A stretch of DNA of 64,000 nucleotides from Bifidobacterium sp. ESL0763 (GCF_029433395.1 NZ_JAQTHW010000002.1:992001-1056000), one strand, 5' to 3'. Counted from the first letter of the stretch, positions 43,164 to 53,623 are shown. The notes: a model not told the origin generated them from the letters alone. Numbers and translations: made by a program.

Positions 43164-44255
43164 GTGAAAGCGGCGATGGGAGCGGAATCCATGGGCGATC
43201 TTGGGGGCGGGGCCACCGCGGTGACCATACGGGTGCACAGGTTCACGGCGAGGCCCGAACGCGCCGGACGCAGGTCGTCGAGCCCGTTCGCGTCGAAAGC
43301 ATCCAGAGCCTCCTCAAGCCCGTTCGCCTCGCGCAGGTCGTCGAGTCCGTTCGGCGATTCGCCGTCGGCGCCGAAACCCCGCCGCAGGACGCGCGGCAAG
43401 CGCTGGACGCAGGACTACACCATCGCCGTGCACGGCGGCGAGACCGTGCTGGACTGCCTGTTGTCCATCAAGCGCACCCTCGACCCGACGCTGGCCTTCC
43501 GCTATTCGTGCGGCCACGGCATCTGCGGCTCCGACGCGGTGGCGATCAACGGCACCCCCACCCTGCTGTGCACGGCCAAGGTCACGCAGTACGCGAAACC
43601 GGAACGGTCGGCGCACGGGGCCGCTTCCAGCGCCGACGAGAGATTCCGGCGCACCGGTTCGCCGAGCGATGGTGATGCCGACACCGACACCAATATCAAT
43701 ACCGATAACGCATCAAACGAGACGGCAGGCGACACCTCCGCCACCCCGCAAGCCGCGCCGCACACCAATCACCCCTCGCATCTGGGCGTCATCGAGCTCG
43801 CCCCGCTCCCCGGCTTCCCGGTGCTGCGCGACCTCATCGCCGACATCGACCAGATGATGGCGCAGATCAAGCGCCTGGCGCCCTACCTCAAGGCTGACGG
43901 CAAGCTCGCCCGCACCGCCGATGGCAAGATCGACATGTTCGAATACCTGCAGAGCCCGGAGCAGCTGAAACGCTACGAGCTGCTGAGCAACTGCATCTCC
44001 TGCGGGGTGTGCGAGGGCAGCTGCCCGGTCTACGCGGGCGGCGAGGCGTTCGTCGGTCCGGCGGCGCTCATCGCCCAGGCGCGTTTCATCAACGACTCGC
44101 GCGACCAGGCCGCCGACGAGCGGCTGAAGGCCATCGCCACGCAGGACGGCATCACGGCCTGCCAGTCGGTGCGCGCCTGCTCGCGGCAGTGCCCGCGCGG
44201 CATCGACGTCGGCGAGGAGATGTGGCAGCTGACCACCAAGGTCAACGGCGACTAG
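43164..44255 (+). CDS. sdhB: Succinate dehydrogenase/fumarate reductase iron-sulfur subunit with linker insertions
   Basis: This electron-transfer subunit carries three Fe-S clusters. The 2Fe-2S ligands are in CGHGICGSDAVAINGTP and the following LLC. The 4Fe-4S/3Fe-4S ligands are in CISCGVCEGSCPVY and CQSVRACSRQCPRGID. The usual length is 230-260 residues; this protein has 363. Extra parts are a 70-residue basic head with three SSSPF repeats (about 32-65) and a 60-residue Asp/Thr/Asn-rich linker between the two cluster domains (about 150-205). Co-transcribed with sdhA. No SdhC or SdhD is encoded next to it. Confidence 0.92.
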   Translation: MKAAMGAESMGDLGGGATAVTIRVHRFTARPERAGRRSSSPFASKASRASSSPFASRRSSSPFGDSPSAPKPRRRTRGKRWTQDYTIAVHGGETVLDCLLSIKRTLDPTLAFRYSCGHGICGSDAVAINGTPTLLCTAKVTQYAKPERSAHGAASSADERFRRTGSPSDGDADTDTNINTDNASNETAGDTSATPQAAPHTNHPSHLGVIELAPLPGFPVLRDLIADIDQMMAQIKRLAPYLKADGKLARTADGKIDMFEYLQSPEQLKRYELLSNCISCGVCEGSCPVYAGGEAFVGPAALIAQARFINDSRDQAADERLKAIATQDGITACQSVRACSRQCPRGIDVGEEMWQLTTKVNGD

Positions 44256-44400
44256 GCCGCGAACAAGCCGCACGAACACAACCACGCACGCGTCCGGTCC
44301 GCGGACACAGGCAGACACAGACGCAAAGCCACGGCATCCGCGCCAACCCGCGTGGCCCTGCGAGACCGCCATGACCGTGGGGATAGTAGAGTAGGAAACC

Positions 44401-45045
44401 ATGGATAACACAACATATACCGATATGGCCAAGGCCTGCCAGCTCGCCGAGACGCACGCCCTGCAGCTCGAGGGCGAGTCGCTTTCCAAGGCCCGGCAGG
44501 AAGCCGAGCGTTCGGGCCTGCGGCAGGGTTCGGCCGCCCAGGCGGGTCTGCTGCGTTTCATGGTGCGCACGCTCAAGGCCGACTCCATCATCAGCGTCGG
44601 CACCGGCGCGATCGTGGAGGCGCTGCAGCTGGTCGCCGGCCTCGACGGCGCGGGCCAGCTGACGGCCGTGGATTCCTCGGCGCGCGGCATCACCATCATC
44701 CGCCGCATCTTCTCGGACCTGAACGACCAGGAGGCCTCGCACACCACGCTGCGTGCGGTCAACACCTCACCGGCCGCCTTCCTGCCGCGCCTCAACGCCG
44801 AGAGCTACGACCTCATTGTCGTCTCGGGCAACGCCTCCAACTACGAGCCCACCTTCGAGCAGGCGCACCATCTGCTCAAGACGGGCGGCCGCGTCGCCTT
44901 CGCCGACATGGCGGGCGTGGCCTCCGGCGAGCCGGACAAACCACAAGCCATGAAGGCCTTGCTCGGCCAGATCGAGGAGGACGACCGCTTCGAGACCGTC
45001 CTCACCTCGCTGGGCACCGGCCTGCTGGTCGCCTGCAAGCGCTGA
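44401..45045 (+). CDS. Class I SAM-dependent O-methyltransferase family protein
   Basis: The 214-residue protein resembles the catechol O-methyltransferase-like family (COG4122). The helical start QEAERSGLRQGSAAQAGLL is followed by the SAM-binding strand SIISVGTGAIVEALQLV, the acidic strand end AVDSS, and YDLIVVSGNASNYEPTFEQAHHLLKTGGRVAFADM. Motif I is GTGAIVEA rather than the usual GTGTGYS, so activity is not certain. The substrate is unknown. It follows sdhB after 145 bases on the same strand and is convergent with the LOG gene. Confidence 0.82.
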   Translation: MDNTTYTDMAKACQLAETHALQLEGESLSKARQEAERSGLRQGSAAQAGLLRFMVRTLKADSIISVGTGAIVEALQLVAGLDGAGQLTAVDSSARGITIIRRIFSDLNDQEASHTTLRAVNTSPAAFLPRLNAESYDLIVVSGNASNYEPTFEQAHHLLKTGGRVAFADMAGVASGEPDKPQAMKALLGQIEEDDRFETVLTSLGTGLLVACKR

Positions 45046-45083
45046 GCCGCAGGGCCGGCCAACGCTCGCCCGGCCCTGCCTGA

Positions 45084-46067
45084 TTACTTGACCATCCCCT
45101 CGATGGCCACGCGCACGGCCTCGTCCGGGTCGTCGACGAAGTGGATCCGGTCGATGTCGGCCTGGGCGATGAGGCCGCGCTCGCGCACCGTGCCGGAAAG
45201 CCAGGCGAACAGCCCCTTCCAATACGCGGAGTCGTAGAGCACCACGGGCTTGGGCGAGGTCTTGTTGGTCTGCACCAGGGTGAGGATCTCGAACATCTCG
45301 TCGAGGGTGCCGAAGCCGCCGGGGCAGATGATGACGGCCGAGGAATACTTCACGAACATCATCTTGCGCACGAAGAAGTAGCGGAAGTTCATTCCCAGGT
45401 TGACCCACTGGTTGAGCCCCTCCTCGTGCGGCAGCTCGATGCCGAGGCCCACCGACGTGCCTCCTTGCTCGGCCGCGCCGCGGTTGGCGGCCTCCATGAT
45501 GCCCGGGCCGCCACCGGTGATCACGGTGATGCCGGCGCGCGCCGCCGCCTCGCCCATGCGCACCGCCGCGTGGTATTCCGGCTCGTCGGGCCTCACCCTG
45601 GCCGAGCCGAACACGCTCAGCGCACGCCCCAGCCCCGCGAGCGCGTCGAAGCCCTCCACGAATTCGGACTGGATGCGCAGCACGCGCCACGGGTCGCCGT
45701 GCCTCCACGCCGGGTCGCGCAGGCCCGCACGGCCCTTGCCGTTGGCGGGTGCGTCGTTTGTGCCTTGCCCGCCGGCGCCGTCCCCATGGCCGTCGTCGCC
45801 ATCATCGCCATGGTCCGCGCTCAGCAGGTTCCTGTCGGCGCTGTGTTGCGGGATCATCGCCCCGCGCATGAGCACCGAGCCGCTGCGGTGCGTCTCCCAT
45901 GCCGGTGCCTCGCCATGCCCCGCCTGCGTATCGGCCTGATTGGTCGTATCGGTCTGATTGGTCGTATCGGCCGAACCGGTCGTCCGGGCTTTGTCTGCGT
46001 TGCCGGACGTATCGGCCACATCCTGCTTCTTTCCGAGCCCTTCGGCATCCATGTCCTCGATCGCCAT
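45084..46067 (-). CDS. LOG-family (TIGR00730) protein, possible nucleotide-5'-monophosphate phosphoribohydrolase
   Basis: The 327 residues include both LOG signatures: VITGGGPGIMEAANRGA and PGGFGTLDEMFEIL, with conserved Arg and Glu. LOG proteins release bases from nucleoside monophosphates, including cytokinin riboside phosphates in plants and actinobacteria. The branch with FEGFDALAGLGRALSVFGSAR is common in actinobacteria. The first 100 residues are an unusual low-complexity head with TNQTDTTNQADTQ repeats. AAGGAAGG precedes the ATG. Enzyme activity is by family only. Confidence 0.88.
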   Translation of the reverse strand: MAIEDMDAEGLGKKQDVADTSGNADKARTTGSADTTNQTDTTNQADTQAGHGEAPAWETHRSGSVLMRGAMIPQHSADRNLLSADHGDDGDDGHGDGAGGQGTNDAPANGKGRAGLRDPAWRHGDPWRVLRIQSEFVEGFDALAGLGRALSVFGSARVRPDEPEYHAAVRMGEAAARAGITVITGGGPGIMEAANRGAAEQGGTSVGLGIELPHEEGLNQWVNLGMNFRYFFVRKMMFVKYSSAVIICPGGFGTLDEMFEILTLVQTNKTSPKPVVLYDSAYWKGLFAWLSGTVRERGLIAQADIDRIHFVDDPDEAVRVAIEGMVK

Positions 46068-46209
46068 CGTTCACCTTCCTTTGTCCGCCATCGCCCCGTC
46101 GTCGAAACCGGCATCGCCGGGTGTCCAGTCCCACCGCTGGAACGCACGCCGCACAACGCCTTGGCGGACTCCCCGATTCCGGGCACATGGTATCGTGCAT
46201 ATCAGAGAG

Positions 46210-47583
46210 ATGGGCAGAACCGTCAATACTGTCATTGAAGCAGGGAGGGACGCCAAATTGCAGAGGAACGACGCATACAGCACGCAGGATCTCAATATCC
46301 CTCCCCTTCCCTCGGGCGCCGCGGTGCCCATGCCGCCCACCGTGCCCCTGCCCGGCGATCCGGTCCCGCAGCCCGGCGCCAGCAACGGCCATAAGAAGCG
46401 GAACATCATCATCGCTGCGGTCGCCGCGGTGGCCGTGCTGCTGGCCTGCGGCGGCGTCGGCTTCCACTTCTACTCCCAGCATTCCCACTCCTACGCCCTT
46501 TCGCGCTACCAGAAGGCCTCGCACCGCCTCGCCGACGCGCGCGGCGATCTGCGCTCCTCAGTGAGCAAGGCGAAGTCCGCGGCCGGCCAGATCGACGACA
46601 GCCAGGTGGAGGACGCGAGCCTCATCGACGACTACGATTCGGCGATGAAAAAGACCCGGAAGGTCGAGAACTCCAGGCCCGCGGTGAGCGTGCACGACAC
46701 CGAATCCGCCAGCACCACCGACCTGCGCAACGCCACGCAGTCGCTCGACGACCTGGCCGGCGACTTCGAGAACGCCGCGGCCGACGTCACCAAGGCGGCA
46801 CAGAAAGTCGTCGATTCCAAGACCGCCGCCGACAAGGTGCTCAAGCCGGCCAAGGACGCCGTCACCGCCGCCGAGGCGCAGAAGAAGGCCAACGACACCG
46901 AGGCCGCCAACAACGGCGTCAACATCGACGCCATCGAGCGGGGCGACTACTCCAGCCTCGACGGCACCTGGACGAACTCCAACGGCAAGTGGATCAAGAT
47001 CTCCCACGGCATACTCACCCCGCAGTGGGGCTTCGAGGGCACGACCCCGCCTTACCACCTGCACGCATGCAACGGCTACAGAAGCCAGTGCGTCGAGCAC
47101 GGCATGCCCGGCACCCAGACCGAACTGGTCCAGGGTGGCGCCTTCGTGGACCACCATGGGCACTCCGTGGATTTCCAGGCGAACCTTCTGGTCGTCGAGA
47201 AGAACGCCGAATTCGATAACACCGCTCCCTTTAACCTCGACGAATCGGATCCTGATCCCACCGACCAGTCCCAGGACCGCATCATTCCCTACGTCCCCTC
47301 ATTCAGCCAGGGGCAGTACCCTCCTTGCTCCAATCCGGACACCACCCGAACCGATGGAGATGACAGTCATCCCTATCCCACCGTCCTCAATCCCTCGTGC
47401 GCCTACTACCGCGCGGGCGGCAACGTCTCCGAGGCCTCGCAGCAGAAACTCAACGACAAGGTGAACACCGCCAAGAACGACCTCGCCTCGCTCGACAAGC
47501 AGTGGGAACAGAAGGCCAAGGCCGCCCTGCAGTGCCGGCTCGACATGGTCACCGGCGCACAATCCTCCTGCCCCGCGAACTGA
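46210..47583 (+). CDS. Single-pass membrane protein with DUF6287-like module, shorter paralogue
   Basis: Function unknown. The 457 residues have a Pro-rich cytosolic head, a membrane helix at about 65-90 (NIIIAAVAAVAVLLACGGVG), then a long extracellular part. Right after the helix lies HSHSYALSRYQKASHRLADA, shared with the next gene. A helical coiled-coil-like stalk (100-230) follows. Next is the module NIDAIERGDYSSLDGTWTN (about 237-256), similar to the DUF6287 pattern, and a C-terminal domain with Cys residues (CAYYRAGGNVSEASQQKL...). The ATG at 46210 has an abutting purine run; a TTG at 46258 has a better GGGAGG site, so the start is uncertain. Confidence 0.7.
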   Translation: MGRTVNTVIEAGRDAKLQRNDAYSTQDLNIPPLPSGAAVPMPPTVPLPGDPVPQPGASNGHKKRNIIIAAVAAVAVLLACGGVGFHFYSQHSHSYALSRYQKASHRLADARGDLRSSVSKAKSAAGQIDDSQVEDASLIDDYDSAMKKTRKVENSRPAVSVHDTESASTTDLRNATQSLDDLAGDFENAAADVTKAAQKVVDSKTAADKVLKPAKDAVTAAEAQKKANDTEAANNGVNIDAIERGDYSSLDGTWTNSNGKWIKISHGILTPQWGFEGTTPPYHLHACNGYRSQCVEHGMPGTQTELVQGGAFVDHHGHSVDFQANLLVVEKNAEFDNTAPFNLDESDPDPTDQSQDRIIPYVPSFSQGQYPPCSNPDTTRTDGDDSHPYPTVLNPSCAYYRAGGNVSEASQQKLNDKVNTAKNDLASLDKQWEQKAKAALQCRLDMVTGAQSSCPAN

Positions 47584-47650
47584 GGCGAAAACGCGCGCGA
47601 AAAACGCAACACACCTCCGCCCTCTTTCAACGGAATCGCCACCTGTGAAT

Positions 47651-47662
47651 GGTAAAATTACC
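47651..47662. promoter_or_regulatory. Dyad GGTAA-AA-TTACC, likely promoter/operator
   Basis: This perfect 12-base palindrome lies 38 bases before the start of the long paralogue and includes TAAAAT, a fair -10 box. It may be operator and promoter in one. Confidence 0.4.
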
Positions 47663-47699
47663 GTCATAGCGTAAGCCATTCAATGTCGAAAGAGGAACA

Positions 47700-50648
47700 G
47701 TGGCAGACCAGAGCGAGAAGACCGGGAAGAAGCCGAATTCGAAGCCCAGTGCGGCGCAGGGAAAGTCCGGCCAGTCCGAAAACGTGAAGCGTACCGCAGA
47801 CCAGAAAACCAAGTCGACCACAAAGGCCAAGACGACTGCGAAAGCCAAGCCCGCCACAAAGGCCAGGACGACCAAGGCCACCGCGAAGACCAAGACGACA
47901 GCGAAAGCCACGAGAGCCAAAACTTCCAAGTCTGTCTCAAAAGCCAAGTCAAATACAAAGACCAAGACGGCCACCAAGACCAAGGCCGCCGGGAAAGCCA
48001 CAAAACCCAAGGCAACCAGAACCTCCAAGGCGACGAAGACCTCCGAGAAACCTACAGCAGGTAAGGCCTCGAAGCCCACCGACACCGCCGATTCCAACAA
48101 GGCGGTCGCGCAATCCGACACCGGAAAAACCAAGAAGCCCGCCACCACGGAAGCCGCAAAGGCGAAGCCTGCCAAGAACATTGCCGAACTTGGCACCGAT
48201 ACCGTCGAAGCGGACAAGGCATCCCCTGAATCCAACGCGGCAGTCTCGCAGTCCGCAGAAGACACGCCAAAGTCCGATACCGGCACCACCGCCGACGCAA
48301 TTGACGCCGCCGAATCCGACATCGACGCGGACGCCGACGCTGCCGCCGGTGCCGAACCCACCGCACCCACGATGCAGGTGGCGCTGCCGCCGAGGCCTGG
48401 CACCGAGCCGGAAACCACCAAGTCCCAGCTCGTCGACGCCACCCAGACCGGCATCACACCCGTCGCCGCCGCGCCCGCCGCGTTCATTCCGAGCCAGTCC
48501 GATGCCGCCGACACCAAGGCTTCTTCCAAGGGCAAGTCGGACGCAGGCAAGGATGACAAGGACGGCATCACCATCAGCAAGAGGACCATCCGCATCGCGC
48601 TCATCGCGCTCCTGATCCTGATCGTCATCGGGATCGCCGCCGGTTTCGGCTACCACCACTACACCACGCATTCCCGCTCCTACGCCATCTCCCGCTACGA
48701 CAAAGCGGTCACCCGGCTCAAGGACGCGCACAAGCAGCTCGACGCCACGATCGCGAAAAGCAACAAAACGGCCGGCCAGGTCGACGAGGGCGATGTCCAG
48801 CATCCCGCTGTGGTCACCAAGTACGAGACGGTGGTCCGCAGGAGCCGCAGGCCCATCCGGGTGAGAGTCCTGACCCGCCACCAGCTCAACACGTTCAACG
48901 TCACCGAGATCAACAACTACTCCCTGAAGATCGAGCAGGCCGCGGCGAACTACGACACCTCGCGCGGTAAGGTGCACGATTCCGCCCAGCACGTCATGGA
49001 CGAAAAGCACAACACTGAAGTGCAGCTCTCCCCCGTCGAGCATGCAATCGCCTCGGTGGAGCAGCAGAAGAAGCAGAACGACGCCGAGGCCAAGAAGCAC
49101 GGCATCGACATGGACGCCATCGCCAAGGGCGACTACTCCAGCCTCGACGGGACCTGGACGAACTCGGACGGCGCGTGGATGAAGATCTCGAAGGGCGTGC
49201 TGACCCCGCAGAACCCGGTGCCCGGCAGCACCCCGCCCTACCGTCTGCGTGAGCCGGACAAGAACAACAACCTCTTCAATCCGAACTATCTCGACCGGAT
49301 TCCCAAGACCCAGCACACGCTCTATCAGGACGGCGCACGTGTGGAGCATCATGGAGCGGCACCCGACATCTACTTCCTGGTCACCGTCCAGCAGGGCGCC
49401 AAGCTCTACAACGCCTCCCCGAGCTTTGCTGCGGGCACCTCCATCGGCGATGACCCCACCGACTCGAGCAGGGACCGCATCATCCCCGCAAACGCCACGC
49501 TTTACCAAGGCCAGGAGCCCTTCTGCCAGAGCGCCTCATGCGCCTACTACCGCGAGGGCGGCGTCGTCTCCACGGCCTCGCAGCAGAAGCTCAAGGACAA
49601 GGAGGACCAGGCCAACAAGCTGATGGCGTCGCTCAACCACAAGTGGCAGGAAAGCGCCAAGACGAACTTCCAATGCCGCATCGACGTGGTCAACGGCGCG
49701 CAGAAGACCTGCGAGACCGCCAGCTCCTCGTCGAATGACGGCACCGCCAACGTCGACCAGCTGCGGCAGGGCGACTTCTCCTCGATCGCCGGCCAGTGGT
49801 GCACCTCCGGCAACGACTGCATCACCATCGGCAAGGACGGCTCCTACACTTCCAACCAATCCGATGGCAACGACGACAGCGATAGCCAAAGCGGCACACA
49901 GCCCAAGCTCGCCATCCCCACGGAGAACAACTGGGTCAAGGGCGGCGTGGGCAGCACCGGCATCGTGGAACTGATGGACACCCGCGGACCACAATGCATG
50001 GACCCGAACGTCACCTACCCCAACTGCGTCATGGCCGAAGCCATATGGCCCACCGACATCATCTATTACCCGAAGAACGTCACCGTCTGCCCCAACGACG
50101 ACATCTGCTCCCGGGCCTATGAGGGCACCGAGAACGATCCAGACGACATCGACACCTCCCGGCCCCACTTGGAGCTCATGGCGCGCCACATGAACCCACG
50201 TCCAACCATGGCGGACACCTATTACTTCATGGGCGGCAAGAACGCCAAGTCCTCGAAGGCCAAGAAGGGCATGGACATCAAGCAAATCGCCCAAGGCGAC
50301 TGTTCCTCGATCGCCGGCACTTGGGTCAACGCCAGAGGAGGCACACTCACCTTCCAGAGCAGCTGCCCCAGTGGCAGTGCCCAAATCAACGACCGTACGG
50401 TCCAATGGGTGACGCCGAAGCTGTTCGACGGTTTTGCCGAGCAGGAAGACACAGGCGGCGGCAATGCGGGAAGTTACGTCAAACACATCTTCATTCCCGC
50501 CGGCACCGCGGTTCCATCGTCTGATTCCTCAGGTCATTATGGTTTCACCGCTGACGACACCGACAAGACCAGGGATCGCATCATTGGCATGGGAGGCCCA
50601 GCGATGGACGATATCGACCCTGCGGAATATGTCTATTACAGGCAGTAA
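47700..50648 (+). CDS. Single-pass membrane protein with histone-like tail and three DUF6287-like modules
   Basis: Function unknown. The 982 residues start at a GTG behind AAAGAGG. Residues 1-145 are a Lys/Thr/Ala-rich tail with TKAKTTAKAKPATKA-like repeats, resembling histone H1. An acidic Ala-rich stretch follows to 290. The membrane helix is at about 294-318. The extracellular part repeats the shorter paralogue: SRSYAISRYDKAVTRLKDA, a helical stalk and MDAIAKGDYSSLDGTWTN near 470. Two further modules are added: QLRQGDFSSIAGQWC near 687 and IKQIAQGDCSSIAGTWVN near 859. Positive charges inside predict the tail is cytosolic, where it could bind DNA, RNA or another polyanion. Confidence 0.75.
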   Translation: MADQSEKTGKKPNSKPSAAQGKSGQSENVKRTADQKTKSTTKAKTTAKAKPATKARTTKATAKTKTTAKATRAKTSKSVSKAKSNTKTKTATKTKAAGKATKPKATRTSKATKTSEKPTAGKASKPTDTADSNKAVAQSDTGKTKKPATTEAAKAKPAKNIAELGTDTVEADKASPESNAAVSQSAEDTPKSDTGTTADAIDAAESDIDADADAAAGAEPTAPTMQVALPPRPGTEPETTKSQLVDATQTGITPVAAAPAAFIPSQSDAADTKASSKGKSDAGKDDKDGITISKRTIRIALIALLILIVIGIAAGFGYHHYTTHSRSYAISRYDKAVTRLKDAHKQLDATIAKSNKTAGQVDEGDVQHPAVVTKYETVVRRSRRPIRVRVLTRHQLNTFNVTEINNYSLKIEQAAANYDTSRGKVHDSAQHVMDEKHNTEVQLSPVEHAIASVEQQKKQNDAEAKKHGIDMDAIAKGDYSSLDGTWTNSDGAWMKISKGVLTPQNPVPGSTPPYRLREPDKNNNLFNPNYLDRIPKTQHTLYQDGARVEHHGAAPDIYFLVTVQQGAKLYNASPSFAAGTSIGDDPTDSSRDRIIPANATLYQGQEPFCQSASCAYYREGGVVSTASQQKLKDKEDQANKLMASLNHKWQESAKTNFQCRIDVVNGAQKTCETASSSSNDGTANVDQLRQGDFSSIAGQWCTSGNDCITIGKDGSYTSNQSDGNDDSDSQSGTQPKLAIPTENNWVKGGVGSTGIVELMDTRGPQCMDPNVTYPNCVMAEAIWPTDIIYYPKNVTVCPNDDICSRAYEGTENDPDDIDTSRPHLELMARHMNPRPTMADTYYFMGGKNAKSSKAKKGMDIKQIAQGDCSSIAGTWVNARGGTLTFQSSCPSGSAQINDRTVQWVTPKLFDGFAEQEDTGGGNAGSYVKHIFIPAGTAVPSSDSSGHYGFTADDTDKTRDRIIGMGGPAMDDIDPAEYVYYRQ

Positions 50649-50789
50649 CAAGCAAAGAGCGAGTCTGTAGATTCCCATCGTGGGCGTTGCGGCGCAAAGT
50701 CACCGCAACGCCCACGTTTCGTTCGCCATACCTGAAGCCCTCGGCCGTCTCTCCGTCGATCATCCCCATTCCGATAAATTGAGGACCAG

Positions 50790-51143
50790 ATGGACAAAGT
50801 GTCTTCTGTAAGATACACTATTGACATGAAAGTAATGGCTTCTGACGAGTTCGAACAATGGATTGACACCTTGGCGGACACCCACGCCAGGAACAGCATC
50901 AACTTCTGGATCGAGCGCATAAAGGCCACGGGCAAAGTGACCGGAGACAGCAAGGACCTGAAGGACGGCGTGCATGAGCGCCGCTTCCACAAGGGTCCGG
51001 GCTACCGGGTCTACTACACGTTCTCCGGCCGCGAGCTGATCCTTCTTCTCGCCGGTGGCGACAAGGGCTCGCAGCGTCGGGACATCGCCCGAGCCAAACG
51101 GATGTGCAGGGAGTGGAAGGAACGGACGCCGGCAGGACCATAA
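50790..51143 (+). CDS. higB: HigB/RelE-superfamily toxin of a type II toxin-antitoxin pair
   Basis: The 117 residues resemble the phage-derived Gp49/HigB-like addiction killer group. Key segments are EQWIDTLADTHARNSINFWIERI, the basic GVHERRFHKGPGYRVYYTFSG and LILLLAGGDKGSQRRDIARAK, where Arg, Lys and Tyr form the presumed mRNA-cleaving site. Relatives cut mRNA on the ribosome. A GAGGA site precedes the ATG. The antitoxin gene follows 59 bases downstream, in the toxin-first order typical of HigBA. Confidence 0.9.
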   Translation: MDKVSSVRYTIDMKVMASDEFEQWIDTLADTHARNSINFWIERIKATGKVTGDSKDLKDGVHERRFHKGPGYRVYYTFSGRELILLLAGGDKGSQRRDIARAKRMCREWKERTPAGP

Positions 51144-51202
51144 AGCCCGACTCGAGCGCAGAATCCCGAAATATACCAAAGAAGGAACAAAGGAACCACA
51201 TC

Positions 51203-51523
51203 ATGACCACATTCAGGGAATACGACATCTCCGACCACCTCAGGAGCAAGGAGGAGATCGAGGACTTCATCGACGACAGCTTTGCTGAAGCTGCCGATCT
51301 GGATGACGACCAGGAAGCCGCCGACCTCATGCTCGCGGTGCTCGGAGAGGCCGCCAGCGCCGAACGCAAGATGAGCGACATCGCCCACCGCGCCGACGTG
51401 GGACGCACCAGCCTCTACCACTCGCTCAGGCGCAATGCCAATCCCTCGTTCAGGACCATTCTCAGCGCCATTCGAGAACTCGGCTTAGATCTGCGAACCA
51501 CACCACGAAAGGCCGTGGCATAA
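51203..51523 (+). CDS. higA: HigA-like antitoxin with helix-turn-helix
   Basis: The 106-residue protein has an acidic N-terminal half (SKEEIEDFIDDSFAEAADLDDD) likely to wrap the toxin. A C-terminal helix-turn-helix follows: MSDIAHRADVGRTSLYHSL and NPSFRTILSAIRELGL, as in the probable addiction-module antidote family. The ATG at 51203 follows AAAGGA; an upstream in-frame ATG has no site. It should repress the pair's own promoter. Together with the toxin it forms a small self-contained module ahead of a tRNA gene. Confidence 0.9.
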   Translation: MTTFREYDISDHLRSKEEIEDFIDDSFAEAADLDDDQEAADLMLAVLGEAASAERKMSDIAHRADVGRTSLYHSLRRNANPSFRTILSAIRELGLDLRTTPRKAVA

Positions 51524-51965
51524 AGGCGGAGCGCACGGACCGAGATTGGCAAGAACTCACCTTGGCTACGATGCACCGTGGCCCGGTCTTGTTACCAGAA
51601 CTGGGCTACGACCTTGCACTGAAAGGGACTGATGTCCCGATGTCGATTGCGACCCCTTTCGGCAAAAGCTTTATTGCCGCCTAATATCCAAAAGGTTTGC
51701 GATGCCACAACCAACAATTTAAGCATACCGTTTCATGTGGAGTACACCTCGGCCCCGGCGTCTGTTTCCAAGCACCGGGGCCGAGGCCTCACAAAAAGGC
51801 GATATGCCTAGCGTCCACTATGGCCTCACCGGGATAAAGCCTCATTCGCCGGCTATATCCCAGTGAGCCACCACCCATAGAAGACAAATCCAGTATACTA
51901 ACTATTTCGATTCACATACATAATCGATACATCAAATATTGTGGAAGGAAATCAAGAAAAGAAAG
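51524..51965. other. Structured 440-base gap between toxin-antitoxin pair and tRNA
   Basis: No gene is well supported. A 37-codon frame at 51570 (MHRGPVLLPELGYDL...) has no ribosome site. A perfect 12-bp stem (51747-51758 with 51775-51786) and an imperfect one (about 51824-51879, GGCCTCACCGGGATA against TATCCCAGTGAGCC) lie close together. Neither has a T-tract. Base composition is lower in GC than the neighbours. Confidence 0.45.
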
Positions 51966-52039
51966 TGCGCCCGGCAGGATTCGAACCTGTAACCTGCTGA
52001 TCCGTAGTCAGCTGCTCTAATCCATTGGGCTACGGGCGC
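51966..52039 (-). tRNA. tRNA-Arg (anticodon ACG)
   Basis: The 74-base cloverleaf on the minus strand has a perfect 7-bp acceptor stem (GCGCCCG/CGGGCGC). The anticodon stem is GCTGA/TCAGC with loop CTACGGA, giving anticodon ACG. The T-arm contains TTCGAAT. Discriminator base A. CCA is not encoded. Reads CGU and, after A-to-I editing, CGC and CGA. Confidence 0.95.
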
Positions 52040-52249
52040 AATCGTCAAGAACATTCGTCCCTGACAACTCGTTTAGATTACCATAGCCATTCCCATCGCA
52101 CAACCATGGCGTGTCGCATGGGCCACGCGGACACGACGCAGCCACACTGCGACTGCCACACCGCAATCATTCTCATGCCACATCCAGAGTCTCGCCTTGG
52201 CAACCCTCACGCCCCGGCATCACACCAAAGTCACCTATGGCAACGCCTC

Positions 52250-53623
<1,374 letters not shown>

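Noticed and set aside
51570-51685. Small open frame of 37 codons after the antitoxin
   Set aside because: It has no ribosome site and no family resemblance, and the frame is as expected by chance in this composition.
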